35,458 bases of DNA from an uncultured Gemmatimonadota bacterium (GTDB taxonomy: Bacteria; Gemmatimonadota; Gemmatimonadetes; Longimicrobiales; Longimicrobiaceae): positions 1-35,458 of the forward strand of contig CADCTW010000210.1 in NCBI GenBank assembly GCA_902805735.1. Reading direction: 5' to 3'. A model generated the notes under the pieces. It saw only the letters and a program-made list of their open reading frames with translations. It was not told the DNA's origin and searched no databases. This document shows, piece after piece, positions 29,192 through 35,458 of the stretch. Made by a program: the position numbers and the translations under genes. Numbering within the stretch: the first letter of the stretch is position 1; each line of letters opens with the position of its first letter.

Positions 29192-29559
29192 CTCCGCTCC
29201 ACCCGGAGGACGAGCTGATGGAGGGGTGCCTGCTGGTGGCGGAGCTGGGGGAGGAGGCGGGGCTGGCCGTATGGCACGCGCTGCGCGACGCCCGCTGCTG
29301 GACCCCGCAGCGCACCCCGGCGGGCCGCATCGGCAGGCTGCGCGGCCTCTCCCTGCCGCAGGAGCTGTGGGCCCCGCTCGCCGTCGTGGCCTGCCTCGCC
29401 GACGGCGTGGGCCCGGCGGACGAGACGCGCCTGCGCCACGCCTGCCGCCAGATCGTCCGCTGGGCCGAGGCCAACCGCGCCTGGCGCACCGCCCTGGCCT
29501 GGGAAGCGCTGCTGGCTACCAGAAGGGGCTCACACAGAGACGCAGAGGCACAGAGATGA
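29188..29559 (+). pseudogene. Truncated paralogue of the upstream TPR gene, cut at a hairpin repeat
   Basis: A 123-residue product from the GTG at 29188 (or the better-spaced ATG at 29218, GGAGG upstream). HPEDELMEGCLLVAELGEEA, GLAVWHALRDARCW and later CRQIVRWAEANRAWRTALAW match the N-terminal third of the upstream TPR protein (about residues 30-150) in order. The homology stops exactly where the hairpin at 29526 begins; the last residues, GSHRDAEAQR, are translated from the repeat. All TPR units are missing. It is therefore probably a degraded copy rather than a functional small protein, although translation could still occur. Confidence 0.65.
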
Positions 29560-29599
29560 AGTCTCCGTGCCTCTGTGTCTCTGTGTGAGCCCTGTTTTT
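29526..29599. repeat. Dispersed hairpin repeat (31-bp arms, 2 mismatches) with T-run
   Basis: Arms 29526-29556 and 29562-29592 pair with two mismatches. TTTTT (29595-29599) follows on the plus strand, so it can act as an intrinsic terminator for plus-strand transcripts. It contains the stop region of the truncated paralogue and ends 6 nt from the lipoprotein stop. Confidence 0.8.
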
Positions 29600-30138
29600 C
29601 AGCGGCGGTCGGTGCCGCACTCCCGCATGAGCTGCTGCTCCGCCAGGCCCCAGGCCGCTCCCTGCTTGCGGTAGCGGAGCCGCCACACGCGGTCGCAGAT
29701 GGTGGTGGGGAAGGCGCGGCGGTCGGTGACGTAGCCCACCACGATCATGGTGATCTGGCCCTCGGTGGCGCGCACCACGTTGGGGGAGACGTAGGTGCCG
29801 TACTCGCGCACCCAGGTGCCGCCCAGCCCGCCCTGCTCCTCGCTGTCGATCAGGAGCACCTGGTTGGGGTCGGCGATGCGGGGCCTCCCCAGGAGCTGCA
29901 TCATCCGCGCGACGGGGATGGTGTCGCCGGTGGCCTGCGCGGCGCGCTTGGCGAACCCCTTCACGTCCACCCAGCGGGGCCCGTCGGAGGGGCGGCCCAG
30001 GTTGTGGGTGCGCGTGTCCTCCTGGATGAAGGCGACGACCTGCCGCACCACGGTGACGTACTCGTCGTGCGTCGGGCGCGGGCCGGTGCACCCCGCCAGG
30101 AGGGGGAGAAGAGCCAGCAGGTACCGGGGTCGCATCAT
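29599..30138 (-). CDS. Small putative lipoprotein, function unknown
   Basis: A 179-residue exported protein (178 if the second ATG is used). The N-terminus MMRPRYLLALLPLLAGC is a lipoprotein signal with the lipobox LLAGC (Cys17). The remainder has no recognised domain; it includes YVTVVRQVVAFIQEDTRTHN, VLLIDSEEQGGLGGTWVREY and MIVVGYVTDRRAFPTTICDR, a predicted alpha/beta body with paired cysteines late in the chain (ICDR, RECG). No Shine-Dalgarno is evident. It is convergent with the truncated TPR copy across a hairpin terminator, and divergent from the small gene at 30286. Confidence 0.6.
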   Translation of the reverse strand: MMRPRYLLALLPLLAGCTGPRPTHDEYVTVVRQVVAFIQEDTRTHNLGRPSDGPRWVDVKGFAKRAAQATGDTIPVARMMQLLGRPRIADPNQVLLIDSEEQGGLGGTWVREYGTYVSPNVVRATEGQITMIVVGYVTDRRAFPTTICDRVWRLRYRKQGAAWGLAEQQLMRECGTDRR

Positions 30139-30285
30139 GGGCCGGGCGCGTAACGGGTGTGGGAGCGGCTTCTCCATCCAACGATAACCGCGCGGGCGCG
30201 TCGCGCAACCTGCGCCCTCCCGCGGCGGCGCGCGGGGCGCTACGTTGAGCGCGGACGGAGCGCACCCACCCGCACGCGAGCAAGG

Positions 30286-30558
30286 ATGAAGTTCTGGAGA
30301 CTGACCCCCCGCCACGACACCCTGTGGTGGTGCGTGGACGGCAAGGACCCCTGGCAGCCACACCACGAGCGCGCCTTCGGCTTCGTGGTACGCGCGGCCG
30401 ACGCCGAAGAGGCGCGCTGGCTGGCCCACCAGGCCGGCGGCGAGGAGAACGGCACCATCGAGGGGATCCGCCCCTGGCTGGACGACAGCTACTCCACCTG
30501 CGAAGAGCTCGGGGGCGACGGCTCCGCCGAGGTGCTCCTCGTCAACTTCAGGCACTGA
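30286..30558 (+). CDS. Small conserved-looking protein, function unknown
   Basis: A 90-residue soluble protein, MKFWRLTPRHDTLWWCVDGK at the start, then RAFGFVVRAADAEEARWLAH, QAGGEENG and a tail DDSYSTCEELGGDGSAEVLL. The A-D-A-E-E-A-R-W pattern after a strand resembles small domains whose 'AADAEEA' helix handles a ligand or a partner, but I cannot name a family. AAGG lies directly before the ATG. It is flanked by the divergent lipoprotein and, at its stop codon, by a 34-bp hairpin repeat. Confidence 0.6.
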   Translation: MKFWRLTPRHDTLWWCVDGKDPWQPHHERAFGFVVRAADAEEARWLAHQAGGEENGTIEGIRPWLDDSYSTCEELGGDGSAEVLLVNFRH

Positions 30559-30632
30559 GAATCTCACACAGAGACACAGAGCCACAGAGAAAAGCCTCTT
30601 TCTCTGTGGCTCTGTGTCTCCGTGTGAGATTC
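30559..30632. repeat. Dispersed hairpin repeat, 34-bp arms with one mismatch
   Basis: Arms 30559-30592 and 30599-30632 pair with a single mismatch (position 30621). Unlike other copies, it reads GAGCC/GGCTC in the centre, a compensated change. It begins immediately after the small gene's stop and ends 1 nt before the leucine dehydrogenase stop; probable bidirectional terminator. Confidence 0.85.
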
Positions 30633-30633
30633 T

Positions 30634-31689
30634 TTAGACCCAGGTGCTCTGGATCTTCCCGATGCTCTCGATGCGGCGCTCGGCGATGCGGTCCGCGGCG
30701 ACGTAGGTCGGCACGTTCTCGGCCTCGGCGAGGGAGAAGATGTCGACCAGGGTGGTGTAGATGTCGCCCGCCTTGCGCATGGAGCGCTCGGCCGACCACC
30801 CGTTCAGCTCGCCGAAGACGTTGATCAGGCCGCCGGCGTTGATCACGTAGTCCGGGGCGTACAGGATGCCGCGGCGGTGGAGCTCGTCGCCGTGGCGCGC
30901 CTCGGCGAGCACGTTGTTCGCCGCGCCGGCCACGATCTGGGCCTTGAGCTGCGGGATCGTCTCGTCGTTGATAGTGGCGCCCAGCGCGCTGGGGGCGTAC
31001 ACGTCCACCTCCACGCCGTAGATCTCGTTGAGGCCCACGGCCCGCGCGCCGAATTCCTGCACCACCACCTCCACCCGCTCCTGGTCGATGTCCGTCACCA
31101 CGAGCTGCGCGCCCTCGCCGGCGAGGTACTGGCACAGGTAGTAGCCCACGTGCCCCACGCCCTGCACGCTCACCGAGCGCCCGGCCAGGTCGTCCGAGCC
31201 GAACTTGGCCTGCGCGGCCGCCTTGATCCCGCGGTACACGCCGTACGCCGTCACCGGCGACGGGTCGCCCGAGGCGCCGTGGCGGCCGGTGACGTGCTCC
31301 GTCTCCATCGCCACGAACTCCATGTCGTCGGGCGAGGTGCCCACGTCCTCGGCCGTGATGTAGCGGCCCTTGAGCGTCTCCACGAAGCGCCCGTGCGCGC
31401 GGAAGATCTCCTCGCGGCGCGTGGTCTTGGGGTCGCCCACGATGACGGACTTGCCGCCGCCCAGGTTGAGCCCCGCCACCGCGGCCTTGTACGTCATCCC
31501 GCGCGACAGGCGCAGGGCGTCCACGAACGCCTCCTGGTCCGAGGCGTAATTCCAGAAGCGCGTGCCGCCCAGCGCCGGCCCGAGCACGGTGTTGTGGATG
31601 GCGATGATCCCCTTGTACCCACAGGACGGCTCGTGGCAGACGACGATCTGCTCGTGCTCGTGCTCGCCCATCATCGAAAACAGTTCCAT
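30634..31689 (-). CDS. bcd: Leucine (branched-chain amino acid) dehydrogenase
   Basis: A 351-residue NAD-dependent dehydrogenase of the Glu/Leu/Phe/Val family. It has the leucine-dehydrogenase N-terminus (MELFSMMGEHEHEQIVVCHE), substrate/catalytic lysines Lys68 and Lys80 in MTYKAAVAGLNLGGGKSVI, the Rossmann motif GVGHVG (177-182), and NAGGLINVFGELNG. These match the Bacillus leucine dehydrogenase numbering (K68, K80). It reversibly deaminates leucine, valine and isoleucine to 2-oxoacids. Same-strand neighbours upstream are an acyl-CoA dehydrogenase and a 3-hydroxyacyl-CoA dehydrogenase, which fits branched-chain amino acid catabolism. The start at 31689 is the only ATG; no strong Shine-Dalgarno. 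Confidence 0.92.
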   Translation of the reverse strand: MELFSMMGEHEHEQIVVCHEPSCGYKGIIAIHNTVLGPALGGTRFWNYASDQEAFVDALRLSRGMTYKAAVAGLNLGGGKSVIVGDPKTTRREEIFRAHGRFVETLKGRYITAEDVGTSPDDMEFVAMETEHVTGRHGASGDPSPVTAYGVYRGIKAAAQAKFGSDDLAGRSVSVQGVGHVGYYLCQYLAGEGAQLVVTDIDQERVEVVVQEFGARAVGLNEIYGVEVDVYAPSALGATINDETIPQLKAQIVAGAANNVLAEARHGDELHRRGILYAPDYVINAGGLINVFGELNGWSAERSMRKAGDIYTTLVDIFSLAEAENVPTYVAADRIAERRIESIGKIQSTWV

Positions 31690-31778
31690 GCCCTGGCTCA
31701 GTGCAGAAGTGCTTGGAGTGCGTGGGCGGCCTTTCGCGTGGCGGCTCACGTGCCGGCGCGGCGGCGCCGCGCGGTAAC

Positions 31779-32918
31779 CTACTGCCGGTAAAGCTCGCGC
31801 GCGATAACCGTGCGCTGTACCTCGCTGGTGCCCTCGTAGATCTCCGTCACCTTGGCGTCGCGGAAGAGCCGCTCCACCGGGTACTCCTTGACGTACCCGT
31901 AGCCGCCGTGCACCTGCACGGCCTCGGTCGTCACGTACATCGCCGCCTCCGAGGCGAACAGCTTGGCCATGGAGGAGAGCCGCGACACGGGCTCGCCCGC
32001 GTCCTTGGCCGCGGCGGCGCGGTGGGTGAGCGCGCGCGCCGCCTCGATGCGCACCGCCATGTTGGCCAGCTTCCACTGCATCCCCTGGAACTCGCGTACG
32101 GCCGTGCCGAACTGCTTGCGCTCCGCCGCGTAGCCCAGCGAGTGCTCCAGCGCCGCCTGCGCGATCCCCGTGGCCAGCGCGGCGATCCCCATCCGCCCGT
32201 TGTCCAGCCCCTGCAGCGCGTAGATGAACCCCATCCCCGGCTCGCCCAGGAGCTGGTCGTCGGCCACGAACAGCTCCTTGAAGGCGATCCCCACCGTCTC
32301 GGAGGCGCGCTGCCCCATCTTGTCTTCCTTCTTGCCGACGATGTACCCCTCCGCGTCCGTGGGCACGATGAAGGCGCCGATCCCCTTGGCGCCGCGGCGG
32401 TCGCCGGGGGTGTCGGTGCGGGCCATCACCACCATGACGTCGCCGAAGCCGCCGTTGGTGATCCACGCCTTGGCGCCGTTCAGCACCCACCCGCCGTCCG
32501 TCCGGGTGGCCTGCGCGGCCAGCGCCGCCGCGTCGGACCCGGCCTCGGCCTCGGAGAGGGCGAAGCCGCCCAGCAGCTCGCCGCGCGCCATGGGCCGCAA
32601 CCAGCGCTCCTTCTGCGCGTCGCTGCCGTGGGCCAGGATCATCTGGGTGGGGAGCGAGTTGTGCACGCTCATCGCCACCGCCACCGACGCGTCGCCGCGC
32701 GCGATCTCCTCCAGCGCGGTGAGGTAGGTGGTGGTATCCATCCCCAGCCCGTCCCACTCTTCGGGGATCAGCATCCCCAGGAAGCCCAGCTCCCCCAGGC
32801 TGCCGATCACCTCGCGCGGGAAGTGCGCATCGCGGTCCCACTCTTCCGCGTGGGGCCGCAGCTCGCCTTCCGCGAACTCGCGGGCGAGGGACTGGATCTG
32901 TAGCTGTTCCTCGGTCAT
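31779..32918 (-). CDS. Acyl-CoA dehydrogenase (short/branched-chain type)
   Basis: A 379-residue FAD flavoprotein. It shows [17 protein letters not shown] and WITNGG (flavin and substrate side), the signature [20 protein letters not shown], and the catalytic Glu362 in [13 protein letters not shown], a placement used by short-chain and isovaleryl/branched-chain enzymes. It oxidises acyl-CoAs to 2-enoyl-CoAs and passes electrons to ETF. Its neighbours suggest a branched-chain or butyryl-CoA substrate, but the exact chain length cannot be told. The ATG at 32918 gives a normal N-terminus; Shine-Dalgarno is poor. A half hairpin repeat separates it from the hydroxyacyl-CoA dehydrogenase. Confidence 0.93.
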   Translation of the reverse strand: MTEEQLQIQSLAREFAEGELRPHAEEWDRDAHFPREVIGSLGELGFLGMLIPEEWDGLGMDTTTYLTALEEIARGDASVAVAMSVHNSLPTQMILAHGSDAQKERWLRPMARGELLGGFALSEAEAGSDAAALAAQATRTDGGWVLNGAKAWITNGGFGDVMVVMARTDTPGDRRGAKGIGAFIVPTDAEGYIVGKKEDKMGQRASETVGIAFKELFVADDQLLGEPGMGFIYALQGLDNGRMGIAALATGIAQAALEHSLGYAAERKQFGTAVREFQGMQWKLANMAVRIEAARALTHRAAAAKDAGEPVSRLSSMAKLFASEAAMYVTTEAVQVHGGYGYVKEYPVERLFRDAKVTEIYEGTSEVQRTVIARELYRQ

Positions 32919-32947
32919 CGACGCAGGTGAAAGGGTGTCGAAAACGG

Positions 32948-32979
32948 TCTCACACAGACGCACGGAGACACGGAGAGAA
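32948..32979. repeat. Half copy of the dispersed hairpin repeat
   Basis: Only one arm (TCTCACACAGACGCACGGAG and following bases) is present, with variant positions; it ends 5 nt before the hydroxyacyl-CoA dehydrogenase stop. No pairing arm, so no strong hairpin. Confidence 0.7.
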
Positions 32980-32984
32980 ACGAC

Positions 32985-33845
32985 TCACGCGCTTCTGTAG
33001 TCGTAGAACCCTTCGCCCGACTTCCGGCCCAGCTTGCCGGCGGCCACGTACTTCCGCAGCAGCGGGCAGGGGCGGTACTTGTCGTCGCCCAGGCCGCTGT
33101 GCAGGACTTCCATGATGGCCAGGCAGGTGTCCAGCCCGATGAGGTCCGCCAGGGCGAGCGGGCCCATGGGGTGGTTCATCCCCAGCTTCATCACGGTGTC
33201 GATCGCCTCCTTCTCCGCGACGCCCTCCATGAGGCAGAAGACCGCCTCGTTGATCATGGGCATCAGGATGCGGTTGGCCACGAAGCCGGGGTAGTCCTGC
33301 GCCTCGGCCACCGTCTTCCCCAGGCGCTCCGCGAGCTGCACCGTGGCGCGCGTGGTCTCGTCGGAGGTGGCGAGGCCGCGGATGATCTCCACCAGCTTCA
33401 TCACCGGCACCGGGTTCATGAAGTGCATCCCGATCACCTGCGCCGGGCGCCCCGTCTGCGCGGCGATCTCGGTGATGGAGATGGACGACGTGTTGGTGGC
33501 CAGGATGGCGTGCGCCGGCGCGTGCGCGTCCATGTCGCGGAAGATGCGGAACTTGAGGTCCCGGCTCTCCGTCGCCGCCTCCACCACGAGGTCCGCGTCC
33601 GCCACGGCGCTCAGCTCCGTGGCGGAGGCGATCCGCCCCAGCGCCGCGTCGCGGTCGGCCTCGGCCAGCGTGCCCTTTTTGATCTGCCGGTCCATGTTCC
33701 CGGTAATGGTGGCGCGCGCCTGGTCCAGCGCTTCCTGCCGCACGTCCACCATCGTCACGTCGAAGCCGTTCTGGGCGAAGACGTGAACGATCCCGTTCCC
33801 CATCGTCCCCGCGCCGATCACGGCGACTTTCTTGATCTCAGCCAT
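32985..33845 (-). CDS. 3-hydroxyacyl-CoA (3-hydroxybutyryl-CoA) dehydrogenase
   Basis: A 286-residue NAD(P)-dependent dehydrogenase. The Rossmann motif GAGTMGNGI starts at residue 11; [11 protein letters not shown] (118-128) and [17 protein letters not shown] (catalytic His141) are the family motifs; the C-terminal domain follows with [15 protein letters not shown] and ends KSGEGFYDY, the normal ending of Hbd/PaaH-type enzymes. It reduces or oxidises 3-hydroxybutyryl-type CoAs. TTTGGAGC precedes the ATG at 33845. It is the first gene of the hbd-acyl-CoA dehydrogenase-leucine dehydrogenase run (gaps of 66 and 89 nt), so shared transcription is plausible. Confidence 0.95.
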   Translation of the reverse strand: MAEIKKVAVIGAGTMGNGIVHVFAQNGFDVTMVDVRQEALDQARATITGNMDRQIKKGTLAEADRDAALGRIASATELSAVADADLVVEAATESRDLKFRIFRDMDAHAPAHAILATNTSSISITEIAAQTGRPAQVIGMHFMNPVPVMKLVEIIRGLATSDETTRATVQLAERLGKTVAEAQDYPGFVANRILMPMINEAVFCLMEGVAEKEAIDTVMKLGMNHPMGPLALADLIGLDTCLAIMEVLHSGLGDDKYRPCPLLRKYVAAGKLGRKSGEGFYDYRSA

Positions 33846-33920
33846 GCTCCAAAGAGTCGGATGTACGGAAATCGAAACGCCTCGATGCCTCGCCAGCGCG
33901 GGAAGACAGGCCGCGCCCGC

Positions 33921-33938
33921 ACTCAGGACTCAGGACTC
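33921..33938. repeat. Short tandem repeat, 7-nt unit (ACTCAGG)
   Basis: ACTCAGGACTCAGGACTC: 2.6 exact copies in the 102-bp gap between the membrane-protein stop and the hydroxyacyl-CoA dehydrogenase start. No other feature seen in this gap. Confidence 0.75.
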
Positions 33939-33947
33939 CGCTTTTCG

Positions 33948-34331
33948 TCACTTCTGCAGCACCCACAGCACGAAGTAGATGCCGATCAGGAAGCCGCCCA
34001 TCGCCACCGTCCACGCGGCGGGATTGCCGTAGCGCGGCCGGTCGCCGCGGGCCTTGTCGGCCTTCTCCCTGGCTGCGCGGGCCTGGTCCACCCCGCCGCT
34101 CTCCACCACGTCGCGCAGGGAGATCATCTTGGGGCCGCCCACCCAGGCGGCGGCGCCGAAGAGGATCGCCATCACCCCCGCCGTGAAGACCGCCAGGAGC
34201 CAGACGCGCGCCCGGTCTTCCGGCGTCACCAGGCCCAGCTGGCGGAAGGGGAAGAGCACGGGGATGAGGCCGGCCAGCGCCATCGCCACCCCCAGCGCGC
34301 TCCCCCAGAAGGTCAGCGCGCGCCGTTCCAC
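33948..34331 (-). CDS. Small membrane protein with three predicted transmembrane segments
   Basis: A 127-residue protein of unknown function. Hydrophobic segments are at about 7-28 (TFWGSALGVAMALAGLIPVL), 42-64 (VWLLAVFTAGVMAILFGAAA) and 107-124 (WTVAMGGFLIGIYFVLWV); a polar, charged stretch (VDQARAAREKADKARGDRPR) lies between the last two. The start is a GTG at 34331, 19 nt inside the end of the CPBP protease gene, with GGGGGA just upstream, so translation is probably coupled. It ends in LQK. No family recognised. Confidence 0.65.
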   Translation of the reverse strand: MERRALTFWGSALGVAMALAGLIPVLFPFRQLGLVTPEDRARVWLLAVFTAGVMAILFGAAAWVGGPKMISLRDVVESGGVDQARAAREKADKARGDRPRYGNPAAWTVAMGGFLIGIYFVLWVLQK

Positions 34332-35251
34332 CGGTCCCCCAGCCGAACGTCCACCAGCGGGCGCATCTCCCGCATCCGCGCCGACTCCGAGAGGCGGGGC
34401 GTGCGGAGCATCCACAGGGTACCGCCCACGATCACCAGCGTCGCGGCGAGCCCCGCCTCCGGACCGAACGGGCCGCCCGTCCACCAGTCCGCCCCCAGCT
34501 CGCGGGCGCTGTAGAGCGGCGTGTCGCGCTGCAGCCCGCTCACCGGGAAGTCCAGCAGGGCGGACATCACCCAGTTCCACGCCAGGTGCAGCGCCGTGGC
34601 GAACCAGAGCGACCTGGTCCGCAGGTACGCCACCGCCAGCATGATCCCGGCGAGGAAGATGTTCGCCAGCGCCACCCAGGTGACGTTGGGGTTGCTGGCG
34701 TGCCCCGCGCTGAACAGCGCCGAAGACACCAGCACCGCCGGCCACACGCCGATCCCCTGCACCATCACCTGCAGGGGGTAGCCGCGGAAGACCACCTCCT
34801 CCGCCGCCGCCGCCACCGCGAACATCGCCAGCGCCCCGCCGAGAGAGGCAGCATATTCGGGGACAGTCCCCGAGTCGGCAACCCACCGCGCTGTTCCGGC
34901 CACCGCAAGGAGAAGCACCGAGCAGCCCAGCATCGCGCCGCCCAGCGCGAAGCCGCCCAGGGTCTCGCCCACCGCCCGCGGCTCGGCCGCGAAACCCAGC
35001 GCGCCGAAGGGGCGCCGCTCCACCCAGCGCATCATCACGAAGCTGGCCGCGAGCGCCGCCACCAGCATCGCGACGAACCCCACGACGAGATCGCTGAACA
35101 GGCCGCTCGCCGCCAGGGCGGAAGCCGTCATCAGCAGGAACGCCGCGCAGAAGATCACGAAAAGGAGGATGCGCCAGCCGGCCCGCACCCCGTGCGGGCC
35201 GACGAACGCATCCGTTCGCCGCGCGGTCTCAGCCTGCGCGGGTCCGTCCAT
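34313..35251 (-). CDS. CPBP-family intramembrane metalloprotease
   Basis: A 312-residue multi-pass membrane protein of the CAAX protease/bacteriocin-processing (CPBP, Abi) family. The three conserved motifs are in order: EEVVFRGY (151-158, catalytic glutamates), SAGHASNP (181-188, His184) with NIF (Asn197), and HLAWNW (222-227). At least six hydrophobic helices are visible. Roles in the family include prenyl-protein processing, bacteriocin immunity and regulated membrane proteolysis; this one cannot be assigned. It starts at the ATG sharing one base with the upstream bioY stop (TGATG), and the small membrane protein overlaps its end. Confidence 0.9.
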   Translation of the reverse strand: MDGPAQAETARRTDAFVGPHGVRAGWRILLFVIFCAAFLLMTASALAASGLFSDLVVGFVAMLVAALAASFVMMRWVERRPFGALGFAAEPRAVGETLGGFALGGAMLGCSVLLLAVAGTARWVADSGTVPEYAASLGGALAMFAVAAAAEEVVFRGYPLQVMVQGIGVWPAVLVSSALFSAGHASNPNVTWVALANIFLAGIMLAVAYLRTRSLWFATALHLAWNWVMSALLDFPVSGLQRDTPLYSARELGADWWTGGPFGPEAGLAATLVIVGGTLWMLRTPRLSESARMREMRPLVDVRLGDRWNGAR

Positions 35252-35458
35252 CAGCGGTCGAGCAGCTCGCCCGCGCGCCCGCCCACGCGGCGCGCGACCA
35301 GGGTGGCGATCCCGACCTTGACCAGGTCGGCCAGGAGGAAGGGGGCCACGCCGAGCGCGACCGCCGCCGTCACCGAGCCCACCACGGCGAGCCAGATGAG
35401 CCCGCCCGCGTAGATGGCCGCGAGCGCTGCCAGCACGCCGGCCGCCAGGCGCCCGGTG
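35251..35458 (-). CDS. bioY: BioY biotin transporter, ECF S-component (5' part outside window)
   Basis: Only the last 68 codons are in the window. They read TGRLAAGVLAALAAIYAGGL, then IWLAVVGSVTAAVALGVAPF and LLADLVKVGIATLVARRVGG, matching the end of BioY proteins (conserved GVAPFLLADLVK helix near the C-terminus). BioY binds biotin in the membrane as the substrate-specific part of an energy-coupling-factor transporter. No EcfA or EcfT genes are visible here. Its stop overlaps the CPBP protease start by one base. Confidence 0.82.
   Translation of the reverse strand, partial: TGRLAAGVLAALAAIYAGGLIWLAVVGSVTAAVALGVAPFLLADLVKVGIATLVARRVGGRAGELLDR

Noticed and set aside
29528-29590. Protein segments such as SHRDAEAQR or HTETQRHRE at the ends of several open frames
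   Set aside because: They are translations of the dispersed hairpin and appear at unrelated frames; not real protein domains.

Overview
This is a very GC-rich bacterial window with dense, mostly minus-strand genes, frequent GTG starts and 1-20 nt gene overlaps. The mix of genes (compact trehalose/maltosyl operon, DUF4384-type surface protein, ROK and PfkB sugar kinases, TPR proteins, BioY) plus a dispersed hairpin repeat that reads as spurious 'HTETQRHRE / VPLCLCVS' peptides suggests Gemmatimonadota, most likely a Longimicrobium-like lineage. That placement is inference from gene content and recollection, not a search. No rRNA, tRNA, CRISPR array or transposase was seen.

Layout. 1-4165 (minus): the end-truncated ssb with its own promoter, preceded by a tightly overlapping uvrB-tsaE-tsaB-rimI block (excision repair plus tRNA t6A synthesis and GNAT acetylation). 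4349-7848 (minus): a PLP trans-sulfuration enzyme, then a regulatory group of STAS/ATPase protein, cyclophilin and STAS-like/winged-helix protein. 7940-10171 (minus): PfkB and ROK sugar kinases separated by about 280 bp of nested inverted repeats. 10192-13507 (minus): lepA overlapping an FkbM methyltransferase and followed by a GT2 glycosyltransferase. 13762-15090 (plus): an outer-membrane barrel protein, convergent with a secreted M28 peptidase and a DUF4384 protein. 18287-19051 (minus): a VapBC toxin-antitoxin pair bracketed by two hairpin repeats.

19256-26045 (minus): an operon with a TreS-maltokinase fusion, a compact GlgE-like GH13 enzyme, MalQ and an SDR oxidoreductase, all overlapping. 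The first three would connect trehalose, maltose-1-phosphate and alpha-1,4-glucan. 26216-29559: a lipoprotein substrate-binding protein and an HTH protein diverge from a TPR gene, with overlapping back-to-back sigma70-like promoters; the TPR gene is followed by a truncated paralogue that ends inside a hairpin repeat. 29599-30558: two small orphan genes. 30634-33845 (minus): hydroxyacyl-CoA dehydrogenase, acyl-CoA dehydrogenase and leucine dehydrogenase, a branched-chain amino acid/acyl-CoA catabolic set. 33948-35458 (minus): a membrane protein, a CPBP intramembrane protease and the 3' end of bioY.

The most distinctive feature is the repeat family: six full palindromes (28-34 bp arms), one degenerate copy and two half copies, nearly all lying within about 0-12 nt of a stop codon. 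At least one is followed by a T-run and looks like a bidirectional terminator; one coincides with the truncation point of a gene; two bracket the toxin-antitoxin pair.
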